From assembly GCA_965651135.1 (NCBI GenBank), contig CBFGRJ010000420.1, forward strand, positions 1 to 6,447: 6,447 bases of DNA. Reading direction: 5' to 3'. Positions 1-5,900 of this stretch are shown here, piece after piece. The notes under the pieces are model-generated. The model was not told where the DNA came from and made no database searches. It saw nothing but the letters and a program-made list of their open reading frames with translations. This DNA is from JAICQQ01 sp965651135 (GTDB lineage: Bacteria; Myxococcota_A; Polyangia; Polyangiales; Polyangiaceae). The number at the start of each line of letters is the position of its first letter. Position 1 is the stretch's first letter. The translations under genes were made by a program, and so were the position numbers.

Positions 1-597
1 CGCCGCGGCCGTCGTGAAGCTCTTGTCATCGGCAGAAAGCTGCGCCTTAGACAGACCTTCTGCATCGGGACGCGGCGGACGCTCGACGACCAGACGATTG
101 GGCGTTGGACCATCCGAATCACGCGAGACGCCTGGCGTTTGGGTCAGCTCGTCGGAGTACGAAGGCTGGTCTTGTGACTGTAGCTTGGGTGCGGAATCCG
201 GTACCGAGGGTCCTTCGTGCACACTAGAGAACGAGGGCCTACCCGTATTACCCGTCTTGTCGTCGAAGCTTTCGGTGGCGTTCAGCTCGATGCGCAGCAC
301 GAAGTCTCCGATGTAGATGCGATCTCCTTCGCGTACGATCGTGGCTTGTGCGATGCGCCTACGATTCACGTACGTCCCGTTGGTGCTGTTCAGATCGGTG
401 ACGATGAACCTGCCGTCCCGAAACAAGAGGCGTGCGTGCCGCTTGGAGACGTTGCCCTTCGGCAACATCAGTTCGTTACCCTGAACCCGCCCGACATTGA
501 GCTCGGTGGTGTCGAATGTCTGCCTGCGCTCAGCTCCCCCTTTTTCGCTGACGACAACGGTGAACGATGGGACTTCAGCTTCGGGGGGAGAGTTCAC
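1..597 (-). CDS. FHA-domain protein, N-terminal part (3' end outside window)
   Basis: The reading frame starts at GTG 597 and is open to the window edge, giving 199 residues. An in-frame TAG at 610-612 leaves no other usual start codon; a weak AGGG lies about 10 bases upstream. Residues 12-105 form a forkhead-associated domain, which binds phosphothreonine peptides. The family's key residues are present: G36-R37, S51-K-R-H54, and the D68-L-N-S-T-N-G-T75 loop with N73. After residue 106 the protein turns into a Ser/Pro/Asp-rich, probably disordered linker. Myxobacterial proteins with a very similar FHA start (VSEKGG, then LPKGNVSKRHARL) are, from memory, often fused to a CpaF/TadA-type secretion ATPase after such a linker. 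That ATPase would lie left of this window, so the fusion is an inference. The FHA call itself is firm. The role is probably phosphorylation-dependent protein binding in the cytoplasm. Confidence 0.87.
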   Translation of the reverse strand, partial: MNSPPEAEVPSFTVVVSEKGGAERRQTFDTTELNVGRVQGNELMLPKGNVSKRHARLLFRDGRFIVTDLNSTNGTYVNRRRIAQATIVREGDRIYIGDFVLRIELNATESFDDKTGNTGRPSFSSVHEGPSVPDSAPKLQSQDQPSYSDELTQTPGVSRDSDGPTPNRLVVERPPRPDAEGLSKAQLSADDKSFTTAAA

Positions 598-685
598 AGT
601 CGGATGACCCTACAATTTCCAAGGCAGCGGATAAGTGTCAACGTGCGTAGCCTGGCGACCCCCAAAATCAATACCTGGCCCACAC

Positions 686-710
686 GCCTGGCGCGGAAAC
701 AGCGCCAGGC
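686..710. repeat. Perfect 9-bp inverted repeat (hairpin) between two minus-strand genes
   Basis: GCCTGGCGC (686-694) pairs exactly with GCGCCAGGC (702-710) around a 7-base loop. It lies 67 bases beyond the stop of the 64-aa gene and about 90 bases before the start of the FHA gene, both read on the minus strand. No T-run follows on either strand, so it is not a classical intrinsic terminator. It could be a Rho-dependent or processing hairpin, a leader structure for the FHA gene, or a dispersed repeat. Confidence 0.6.
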
Positions 711-776
711 AATACCGCCACACTGCAATCGTCTGTTTGGCCCGCCCAAATTCCGAGTGGCGCGCAGCCAGCTGCC

Positions 777-971
777 TCAGGGCCTAGCTTCACCCGCGTC
801 GGGATTCTGCTCACGCACCTCGCGCGTCACCAACGCAAGCAGCTCGCCTGCCAGAGAGAGCACATCTTGCTCGGAGAAGCCGTTCGCGCGGAACTCTCGA
901 TAGATGTTCTTCGCCAGAATCCGAACAGCCCGCGGATCTCTCTTCTCGCTCATATCGAATGGTTGAGTCAT
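777..971 (-). CDS. Small hypothetical protein, 64 aa, helical
   Basis: I do not recognise this family. From ATG 971 the product is 64 residues, starting MTQPFDMSEKRDPRAV. It is mostly charged and probably alpha-helical (RAVRILAKNIYREF, then a GFSEQDVLSLAGELLALVTREV segment with regular hydrophobic spacing), with no cysteine, membrane segment or signal peptide. The frame is open to 1061, but the extra N-terminal 30 residues look like translated intergenic DNA. ATG 953 (MSEKRD) is an alternative start; neither has a strong ribosome-binding site. The helical periodicity and acid/base balance suggest a real gene, perhaps a small adaptor or regulator, but no function can be given. It lies between the 110-aa gene and the FHA gene on the same strand. 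Confidence 0.62.
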   Translation of the reverse strand: MTQPFDMSEKRDPRAVRILAKNIYREFRANGFSEQDVLSLAGELLALVTREVREQNPDAGEARP

Positions 972-1103
972 TGCTACTTGTCTCGGTGGGGAGGATTGTG
1001 CCGTGAGCCCCGCGGGTGTCCTAATGCATTTTTTGCCGAAGCAGCACAAAACTCGGCCCAAACAATGACGCGCCGCGTGGCCGCGCGAACGTCGCTACGC
1101 ACT

Positions 1104-1118
1104 CGTGCGCGTCGCACG
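1104..1118. repeat. Short GC hairpin, 6-bp stem
   Basis: CGTGCG (1104-1109) and CGCACG (1113-1118) pair around a 3-base loop, inside a GC-rich gap between the 110-aa and 64-aa minus-strand genes. In DNA this rich in CG dinucleotides such short stems arise by chance, and no T-run follows. Confidence 0.3.
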
Positions 1119-1151
1119 CGAGGTTTGGCGCGCACCCTACTTCGCGCACGC

Positions 1152-1172
1152 CGGACTGGTTCAACAAGTCCG
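1152..1172. repeat. Short hairpin just past the 110-aa gene
   Basis: CGGACT (1152-1157) and AGTCCG (1167-1172) pair around a 9-base loop, 33 bases beyond the minus-strand stop codon at 1205. The position suits a transcript-end or mRNA-stabilising hairpin, but there is no U-tract for intrinsic termination. Confidence 0.35.
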
Positions 1173-1204
1173 CGACTGGGGTTTCAATGCCAGTTGAACG
1201 GAGC

Positions 1205-1537
1205 TCAACGGGACGCGGGGAAATTGTCCACGAGCCGCTTCTCCGGGCGCTCGATCGTGCAGAGCCGGCTGGTGATGAGCTCGCGCCCTTCTTCGTCGCC
1301 GAAGTACAACGCCTCACCGACCGCGGGTGGTTCTTCAACTGGAATGGCCGTGCCGTTGGGCAGCACGCGGACGCCTCCCGTGAGCTTGCGCTGCAATGCG
1401 AGATGCGAGGCCAGCCACGCCTTGGACTTGCGATCTCGAACGGCTACGCACACGTCATCGCGGAAATGGTACTCCGTGTTGCGCGTCACGTAAGTTCGAT
1501 GCCGTCGGCGCTCTTTACCTTGATACGTCGATGCCAT
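1205..1537 (-). CDS. Conserved-looking hypothetical protein, 110 aa
   Basis: The start ATG 1537 is preceded by AGAGGGAAC, a reasonable ribosome-binding site with short spacing. The product is soluble, with no signal peptide or membrane segment. A very basic N-terminus (KERRRHRTYVTR, residues 8-19) leads into a core that looks beta-rich: YHFRDDVCVAVRDR (23-36), a helix WLASHLALQRKL (41-52), GGVRVLPNGTAIPV (54-67) and GEALYFGDEEGRELIT (74-89). The phrase VRVLPNG followed by PxVGEALYF looks like a conserved family block, and I recall similar unnamed proteins in myxobacteria. Two cysteines (30, 93) are not in a metal-binding pattern. No function can be assigned; a nucleic-acid-binding role would fit the basic start but is a guess. 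It is transcribed away from the 176-aa gene. Confidence 0.85.
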   Translation of the reverse strand: MASTYQGKERRRHRTYVTRNTEYHFRDDVCVAVRDRKSKAWLASHLALQRKLTGGVRVLPNGTAIPVEEPPAVGEALYFGDEEGRELITSRLCTIERPEKRLVDNFPASR

Positions 1538-1597
1538 GTTCCCTCTGGGTGGGTTCCTCTGGCTGCAGCTTCGCAGAGCGTAGCGGTGCCGGCCCAG

Positions 1598-1615
1598 TTT
1601 TCGGCATTTTCGGCA
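1598..1615. repeat. Perfect tandem repeat, two copies of TTTTCGGCA
   Basis: TTTTCGGCA occurs twice head to tail (1598-1606 and 1607-1615) in the divergent intergenic region, 61 bases upstream of the start of the 110-aa gene. On the minus strand it reads TGCCGAAAA twice. If the candidate promoter at 1628-1658 is real, the repeat lies at the start of the transcript and could be an operator or leader element. It could also be simple slippage. Confidence 0.75.
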
Positions 1616-1627
1616 ATCGGCTAGTTC

Positions 1628-1658
1628 ATTAAATGCGAGCGGGGCCTGCGAGCTCGAA
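1628..1658 (-). promoter_or_regulatory. Candidate promoter for the 110-aa gene
   Basis: Read on the minus strand, TTTAAT (1633-1628) matches the TATAAT -10 box at five of six bases and lies in the only AT-rich patch of this intergenic region. The best upstream hexamer, TTCGAG (1658-1653), is a poor -35 with 19-base spacing. Transcription would begin near 1621, giving a leader of about 84 bases that includes the TTTTCGGCA repeat. Confidence 0.3.
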
Positions 1659-1741
1659 CCTGAATCAACATCACTGATCGACCCTCACCACGACAGGCGC
1701 AGCGACCTGGACGGCTCCAAAGAAAAAACGCGCAGGTAAGT

Positions 1742-1771
1742 TCTGCCTGACGACCCGGTTTGGCTTACGCT
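1742..1771 (+). promoter_or_regulatory. Weak candidate promoter for the 176-aa gene
   Basis: TACGCT (1766-1771) fits the TAnnnT pattern of a -10 box, and TCTGCC (1742-1747) is a poor -35 at 18-base spacing. It would start transcription near 1778, which agrees with choosing the downstream ATG 1809 that has a ribosome-binding site. The support is positional more than sequence-based. Confidence 0.2.
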
Positions 1772-1808
1772 TTCCATGGCGGATGACTGCTCACCGGAAA
1801 GCTGCACC

Positions 1809-2339
1809 ATGAGGGCGCTGAAGTCGAAGGGCTCGAAGAAGAAGCGCTTCAAGCAAGGGCCCGGCATCACCAAGACGCGCGGTCAACGACTGGTAGAGCG
1901 GCGCCAGGTCGATCTGTTTCGCAGCAGTGACTATCGCTGGCGCGAGCTCTTCGAATCAGCCGACGTGATCAGCGAAGGCGCCACGCGCGTCGAGACGGAA
2001 GGCTCGATATACTATGGGTCGACCAGCATCGTGCTCTTGGCGCGTTCACGCGGCGGCAGCGTGGACGACGATCAGCTCGAGGAGGTCACGCGCCTGGTGG
2101 GTAGTGATCCCCACGCACGCATTCGCGCGGTGCGAATTGCATGCCTGGAAGCCCAGCTGAGAGCCGGTGGGCCGATTGGCCGCGTTCGCGCTGAACTGTT
2201 CGTTCGCAAGGATCCCGATGGAGTGCGCGTGGATGTTGAAGTTGAAGCTCGCGTTTTCGAAGAGGCCGACCAAGCCGGCGTCGCGGCGAACCGCGGGCCA
2301 GGGGTGCGGCGCCCACGCCGCCGCAAAGGTGCCACGTGA
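1809..2339 (+). CDS. Hypothetical protein, 176 aa, basic at both ends
   Basis: I chose ATG 1809 because GGAAAG lies seven bases before it. The in-frame ATG 1776, 11 codons earlier, has no ribosome-binding site. The N-terminus is strongly basic (KSKGSKKKRFKQ, residues 5-16) and the C-terminus ends in RRPRRRKGAT. Between them is an ordered alpha/beta core: RWRELFESADVISEG, a strand SIVLLARS, then DDQLEEVTRLVGSDPHARIRAVRIACLEAQLRAG, which looks like two helices, and VRAELFVRKDPDGVRVDVEVEARVF, which looks like a beta hairpin. There is no signal peptide or membrane segment. I do not recognise a named family, though similar unannotated proteins may exist in other myxobacteria. The basic tails could contact nucleic acid; this is inference only. 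It precedes the MerR-TPR gene on the same strand with a 127-base gap. Confidence 0.8.
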   Translation: MRALKSKGSKKKRFKQGPGITKTRGQRLVERRQVDLFRSSDYRWRELFESADVISEGATRVETEGSIYYGSTSIVLLARSRGGSVDDDQLEEVTRLVGSDPHARIRAVRIACLEAQLRAGGPIGRVRAELFVRKDPDGVRVDVEVEARVFEEADQAGVAANRGPGVRRPRRRKGAT

Positions 2340-2350
2340 CGCTCCAACAA

Positions 2351-2379
2351 CTTCCAGAGCACCGATATTCTGGCATACT
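2351..2379 (+). promoter_or_regulatory. Candidate extended -10 promoter for the MerR-TPR gene
   Basis: TGGCATACT (2371-2379) reads as an extended -10 box (TG, one base, then CATACT, four of six matches to TATAAT). CTTCCA (2351-2356) sits 17 bases upstream as a weak -35. It begins 12 bases after the preceding stop codon, so it would give the MerR-TPR and YedI-like pair its own start, with a leader of about 80 bases. Confidence 0.33.
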
Positions 2380-2466
2380 CATTCATGAAAAGAAGCCGTC
2401 TTGACTTGGCAAGCAATCGGGGAGACATGCAACGCTCCATGCTTCACTTCGTTGGGACAACGCTAG

Positions 2467-3465
2467 ATGGGTCGTAGAAAAAAACCCGACGAGAAGATCA
2501 TTCACGTGAAGTTCGGCCCCGGTGGCGGCCGCGTGCTGGAATGTGAGCTCCAGCCGATCGATCCGCCCCCCGACCAGGCGAACAACTCGAATCGAGAGCC
2601 CCTCACCGATCTCTTCACGCGCAGTGAGATCTCTCGCCTGCTGGGGTTGACCCCCGGAAGGTTGCGCACGCTCGACAAGGCCGGCGTCGTGTCACCAACC
2701 GGGCGCCGCAAGGGTCGTCGAGCGTATACCTTTTCGGATCTGATTGCGCTTCGCACGGCGCAGACGCTGCTCGATCAACGAGTCCGGCTGAGAGACGTGA
2801 CGCGAGCCATCGGCGCTTTGAAGCGGTCGCTGCCCAAGGTGACGCGTCCTCTGCAAGAGCTCAGAATCGTCTCGGACGGTCAGCGCGTCGTGGTGCGCAC
2901 GCACGATGGCGTGTTCGAGCCGCTCACCGGGCAAATGGTCATGGACTTGGAGGTGCGCTCGCTCCGGGATGACGTGGTGCGCGTGCTCAGGCCTTCGGCC
3001 GGTAGAGAACGGGCGCGCACCGCCTACGAGCTCTACCTACGAGCCAGTCAGCTCGACGAAGAGCCGAGCACCATGGACGAGGCAGAACAGCTGTATTTGG
3101 AGGCTATTCGGCTGGATCCGTGGCTCGCCATAGCCTACACGAATCTCGGGAATATTCGCTTTCGTCGCCATGACGCAGATGGCGCCGAGGAGCTCTACCG
3201 AAAAGCGCTCGAGATCGATTCTCGCCAGCCCGAGGCACAGTACAACCTTGGTTATGTCATGCTTGAGCGAGGCAAGCCGGGCCAGAGCGTGCCTCTGTTT
3301 CGCGGCGCCATCGAGGCGGACCCGAAGTTTTCCGACGCGTACTTCAACCTGGCCATGGCGTACGAGCAGCTTGGCGAAACCGCCAAGGCGCGTCCTTACT
3401 GGAAGAGCTATGTCGAGCTCGAACCGGCCGGCACCTGGACCGAGATCGCCAAGCGGCATCTTTAG
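2467..3465 (+). CDS. MerR-type helix-turn-helix protein fused to TPR repeats, 332 aa
   Basis: An in-frame TAG lies directly before ATG 2467, fixing this as the first ATG; the only ribosome-binding candidate is a GGGA about 11 bases upstream. Residues 1-45 are a basic and then Pro/Asn-rich lead-in. Residues 48-118 form a MerR-family winged-helix DNA-binding domain: TRSEISRLLGLTPGRLRTLDKAG, a wing with GRRKGRRAYTFSDL, and a following helix with VRLRDVTRAIGALKR. Residues 130-175 are a short linking region (LRIVSDGQRVVVRTHDGVFEP). About four tetratricopeptide repeats follow: 185-220, 221-254 (AYTNLGNIRFRR), 255-288 (AQYNLGYVMLERG) and 289-322 (AYFNLAMAYEQLG), with typical DP turns. TPRs usually bind proteins, so the likely role is a cytoplasmic regulator whose sensing part is a protein-interaction domain, unlike usual ligand-binding MerR proteins. 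No metal-binding cysteines are present. It probably shares a transcript with the YedI-like gene. Confidence 0.93.
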   Translation: MGRRKKPDEKIIHVKFGPGGGRVLECELQPIDPPPDQANNSNREPLTDLFTRSEISRLLGLTPGRLRTLDKAGVVSPTGRRKGRRAYTFSDLIALRTAQTLLDQRVRLRDVTRAIGALKRSLPKVTRPLQELRIVSDGQRVVVRTHDGVFEPLTGQMVMDLEVRSLRDDVVRVLRPSAGRERARTAYELYLRASQLDEEPSTMDEAEQLYLEAIRLDPWLAIAYTNLGNIRFRRHDADGAEELYRKALEIDSRQPEAQYNLGYVMLERGKPGQSVPLFRGAIEADPKFSDAYFNLAMAYEQLGETAKARPYWKSYVELEPAGTWTEIAKRHL

Positions 3466-3511
3466 CCACGTCGTCATAGACCCTGACCCCGTGCACGCCG
3501 ACTAAGAAGAC

Positions 3512-4456
3512 ATGCCCAGCAGCCTGCTTGCACTGATCGACGACATTGCCACGGTGCTCGACGACGTTGCCGTGCTCACCAAAGTGGCGACGAAAAAAAC
3601 CGCAGGTGTGCTCGGGGACGACCTGGCCGTGAACGCCGAGCAAGTCTCTGGAGTCAGCCCAGAGCGGGAGCTTCCGGTGGTCTGGGCCGTGGCGAAAGGG
3701 TCGGCTCTCAACAAGGCCATCTTGGTACCCGCCGCTTTGGCCATCAGCGCCGTCGCGCCCTGGGCCGTGACCCCATTGCTCATGATCGGTGGCGCTTTTC
3801 TCTGCTATGAGGGTTTCGAAAAGGTCGCGCACAAGCTCTTGCACAACCAGCACGATGACCAGGAGCATCGCGCGCAGCTGACTCGAGCGCTCGCAGATCC
3901 GGCGGTCGATTTGGTGGCGCTCGAAAAGACGAAGATCAAGGGCGCCGTGCGCACGGACTTCATACTTTCCGCAGAAATCGTAGCCATCGCGCTCGGTACG
4001 GTGGCTGCCGCACCCTTCGTCACTCGGGTCGCAGCGCTAGTCGGCCTTTCGGCACTGATGACCGTGGGCGTCTACGGCCTCGTCGCTGCTATCGTCAAGC
4101 TCGATGATCTAGGGCTGCATCTGAGCCGGCGAGACCCCCCGGACGAGCCTCTCGGAGTGCGACACCGCATTGGCGCGGGTATTCTCAAGCTTGCTCCGTA
4201 CCTGATGAAAGCTCTCGGTATCGGAGGCACCGTGGCCATGTTCTTGGTCGGCGGTGGCATCATGACCCACGGCGTCCATACGCTCGAAGAGTGGATCGTA
4301 CGGCTCACGAGCAGCGCCTCTACCTTGCCGGGCATCGGAGCAGTACTCGGTGGGTTCGTGCCTACGCTAATGAATGCGGTCGTGGGCATCGTGTTGGGCG
4401 GGCTGTTGGTGCTCGCCGTAAGCCTCGCCAAGCGAGCGGTCGCGTCTCGCGCCTAG
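3512..4456 (+). CDS. yedI: DUF808/YedI-family inner-membrane protein, 314 aa
   Basis: The N-terminal two thirds match the DUF808 family (Escherichia coli YedI, about 305 aa) closely: LLALIDDIATVLDDVAVLTK, KKTAGVLGDDLAVNAEQVSG (residues 28-47), ERELPVVWAVAKGSALNKAI (51-70), and GGAFLCYEGFEK (93-104). Hydrophobic stretches at about 68-98, 150-170, 172-197, 228-255 and 275-303 indicate a multi-pass inner-membrane protein. Length is normal and the protein appears complete. The biochemical function of the family is not established as far as I know. ATG 3512 fits the family start, preceded by a weak AAGAAG. It lies 46 bases after the MerR-TPR gene on the same strand, with no terminator between them, so co-transcription is likely. 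It converges with the LRR lipoprotein gene. Confidence 0.95.
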   Translation: MPSSLLALIDDIATVLDDVAVLTKVATKKTAGVLGDDLAVNAEQVSGVSPERELPVVWAVAKGSALNKAILVPAALAISAVAPWAVTPLLMIGGAFLCYEGFEKVAHKLLHNQHDDQEHRAQLTRALADPAVDLVALEKTKIKGAVRTDFILSAEIVAIALGTVAAAPFVTRVAALVGLSALMTVGVYGLVAAIVKLDDLGLHLSRRDPPDEPLGVRHRIGAGILKLAPYLMKALGIGGTVAMFLVGGGIMTHGVHTLEEWIVRLTSSASTLPGIGAVLGGFVPTLMNAVVGIVLGGLLVLAVSLAKRAVASRA

Positions 4457-4475
4457 CCCCACCATCAAGGACTAG

Positions 4476-5900
4476 TTAGTCGCAGTCGGAGCTGATGGTC
4501 ACCCCGTTGGCCTCCAGGGTGGCCAGGTTCTCCGCCTGGGCCTCGCAATCCACGGGCGTTACGCGAATGTAAAGCTCCTGGAGCGCAGCGGCCGTGAGCA
4601 GCGGCGAAAGATCGGACACGCTGGACCCGCTCAACCACAGAGTCTCGACGGCCGGGTGACCCGCGAACACCGAAATGTCGTCCACCAGAGTGTCAGTAGC
4701 GACGAAGTACTGAAGATGTTCGGCATTTTCGAGGCCTGCCAGGGACGAGAGGCGCCTGTTGGTGGCCAGGATCAGCCATTCTAGCTGAGTGAGGGGTGCA
4801 AGAGGCGCCAACGAGTCGATGTCGTGACCACTCAGGTCGAGAGAAGCGAGCCCCACCAGGTCTCGAAGCGGAGTGAGGTCCGTCACCTGCCCGGCGACCT
4901 CGCAGCTGGAGCTCTTGCCGACACTGAAGTCGACCAGATTGATGAGCGATGCAATGGGCGACAAATCGGTGATCGAGTTGCAGTCGGCCCTCAGCGACGT
5001 CAAGCGAGGGAGCGAAGCAAAGGGGGTGAGATCGCTCAGCCCCACCTCGGACACAGTCAACCAGCTGAGTGAGGTCATGCATTCGATGCCTGTCCAATCG
5101 CCAATCTGCGTATCGTAGATGGAAAGACTCGTCACGTCAGCGAGCGCTTCGGCCGTGATGGGTTGCCCCTCGTCGAGGAGCGCCGCACTACGGACGGCCT
5201 GGGCCAATGCCGGGTCGGGGAACTCGATTTCTCCCGAACATGCCAGCTCACAGTGAACCCCACCGAACCCCGGGGGACAGGTACACAAGACACGACTGCC
5301 AATCGTGGGGTGGCAAGTACCCCCGTTCTGGCAGGGAGATTCGTCGCAGGGCGCAGTGGACAAGCACCACCAGCCGTCCCCTTCGTAACCGTCACCACAC
5401 TCACAGAACCCGGTCTCCTCGTCACAATACGCCCCCGGCACGCACGCGCTGCCGTCGCAAAACTCAAGCTCGGGAGGCATGCTCCCCGTCCCTCCGGTTC
5501 CTCCAGAGGTAAAGCCTCCGGACCCGTCATCGGAGCCACCCGTACCGCTCGACGCACCCCCACCAACGCCTCCGAGCCCGACCGTGGTGGTGCCGCCGGA
5601 CCCTGCGCCCCCGGCGCCGCCCGCTCCGATGGCTCCACCTGCTCCGTTGGCTCCGCCGCCGCTGCCGGTACCAACCATCGCCCCCGAGCCGCCGGAACCG
5701 CTCGTCCCACTGGTTTCGTTGCTGGTCCCGCCGCTGCCGCTGCCACTGCCCGTGGTGGTACTGCCTGAGTCGAGACCGCCGGAGCCGTTGCTCGTGGCAG
5801 TGTCACCGTCACACGCGGCGAGCGCGAGACTGACCGAGCCAACCCCAATCATCAACCCCCCACTCATCAAAGAATGCCTGGAATACTTGGTAAAGCGCAT
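4476..5900 (-). CDS. Secreted lipoprotein with Gly/Ser linker, EGF-like pair and leucine-rich repeats, 474 aa
   Basis: ATG 5900 is chosen because it gives a classical lipoprotein signal: MRFTKYSRHS, a hydrophobic core to residue 29, and lipobox LAAC with the lipidated cysteine at 30. The frame is open to 5975, but that extension would bury the signal. Residues 31-143 are an extreme Gly/Ser/Thr/Ala linker, common in myxobacterial surface lipoproteins. Two EGF-like modules follow. The first has cysteines at 148, 153, 159, 166, 168 and 179. The second has cysteines at 185, 190, 196, 206, 208 and 217, with CQNGGTC and CTCPPGFGG. Residues 253-445 hold about eight internalin-like leucine-rich repeats of about 22 residues (DLTPFASLPRLTSLRA, DLSPIASLINLVDF, SLAPLAPLTQLEWL, DLSPLLTAAALQEL). 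The C-terminus carries a possible disulfide pair (C452, C473). It is probably anchored in a cell-envelope membrane and exposed to bind proteins or surfaces. The start lacks a strong ribosome-binding site. Confidence 0.93.
   Translation of the reverse strand: MRFTKYSRHSLMSGGLMIGVGSVSLALAACDGDTATSNGSGGLDSGSTTTGSGSGSGGTSNETSGTSGSGGSGAMVGTGSGGGANGAGGAIGAGGAGGAGSGGTTTVGLGGVGGGASSGTGGSDDGSGGFTSGGTGGTGSMPPELEFCDGSACVPGAYCDEETGFCECGDGYEGDGWWCLSTAPCDESPCQNGGTCHPTIGSRVLCTCPPGFGGVHCELACSGEIEFPDPALAQAVRSAALLDEGQPITAEALADVTSLSIYDTQIGDWTGIECMTSLSWLTVSEVGLSDLTPFASLPRLTSLRADCNSITDLSPIASLINLVDFSVGKSSSCEVAGQVTDLTPLRDLVGLASLDLSGHDIDSLAPLAPLTQLEWLILATNRRLSSLAGLENAEHLQYFVATDTLVDDISVFAGHPAVETLWLSGSSVSDLSPLLTAAALQELYIRVTPVDCEAQAENLATLEANGVTISSDCD
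5623..5658. repeat. Four 9-bp tandem units within the lipoprotein linker
   Basis: Four head-to-tail 9-base units begin with GCTCC (GCTCCGATG, GCTCCACCT, GCTCCGTTG, GCTCCGCCG). On the minus (coding) strand each encodes a Gly-Ala plus one variable residue, producing the GGANGAGGAIGA stretch of the linker. The unit is a multiple of three, so copy-number change would lengthen or shorten the linker in frame. Confidence 0.75.

Noticed and set aside
217..903. Plus-strand frame of 228 codons over the FHA gene
   Set aside because: Antisense to the well-matched FHA domain; its own product has no recognisable features.
1021..1338. Minus-strand frame of 105 codons overlapping the 110-aa gene
   Set aside because: Overlaps the conserved-looking gene in another frame, with no ribosome-binding site or domain; most of the rest is intergenic.
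867..1493. Plus-strand frame of 208 codons, Arg/Ser/Thr-rich
   Set aside because: Composition typical of a high-GC shadow frame. It spans an intergenic region and is antisense to two better-supported genes.
2354..2373. CCAGA/TCTGG hairpin after the 176-aa gene as a terminator
   Set aside because: Stem of only five pairs, a 10-base loop and no T-run; it overlaps a more plausible extended -10 promoter.
3344..3868. Minus-strand frame of 174 codons across the MerR-TPR/YedI junction
   Set aside because: Antisense to the TPR region and to the best-conserved part of the DUF808 gene.
5132..5848. Alternative minus-strand frame of 238 codons inside the lipoprotein gene
   Set aside because: Low-complexity Ala/Arg/Pro shadow in high-GC DNA; no domain, and the overlapping frame encodes clear cysteine-patterned EGF modules.
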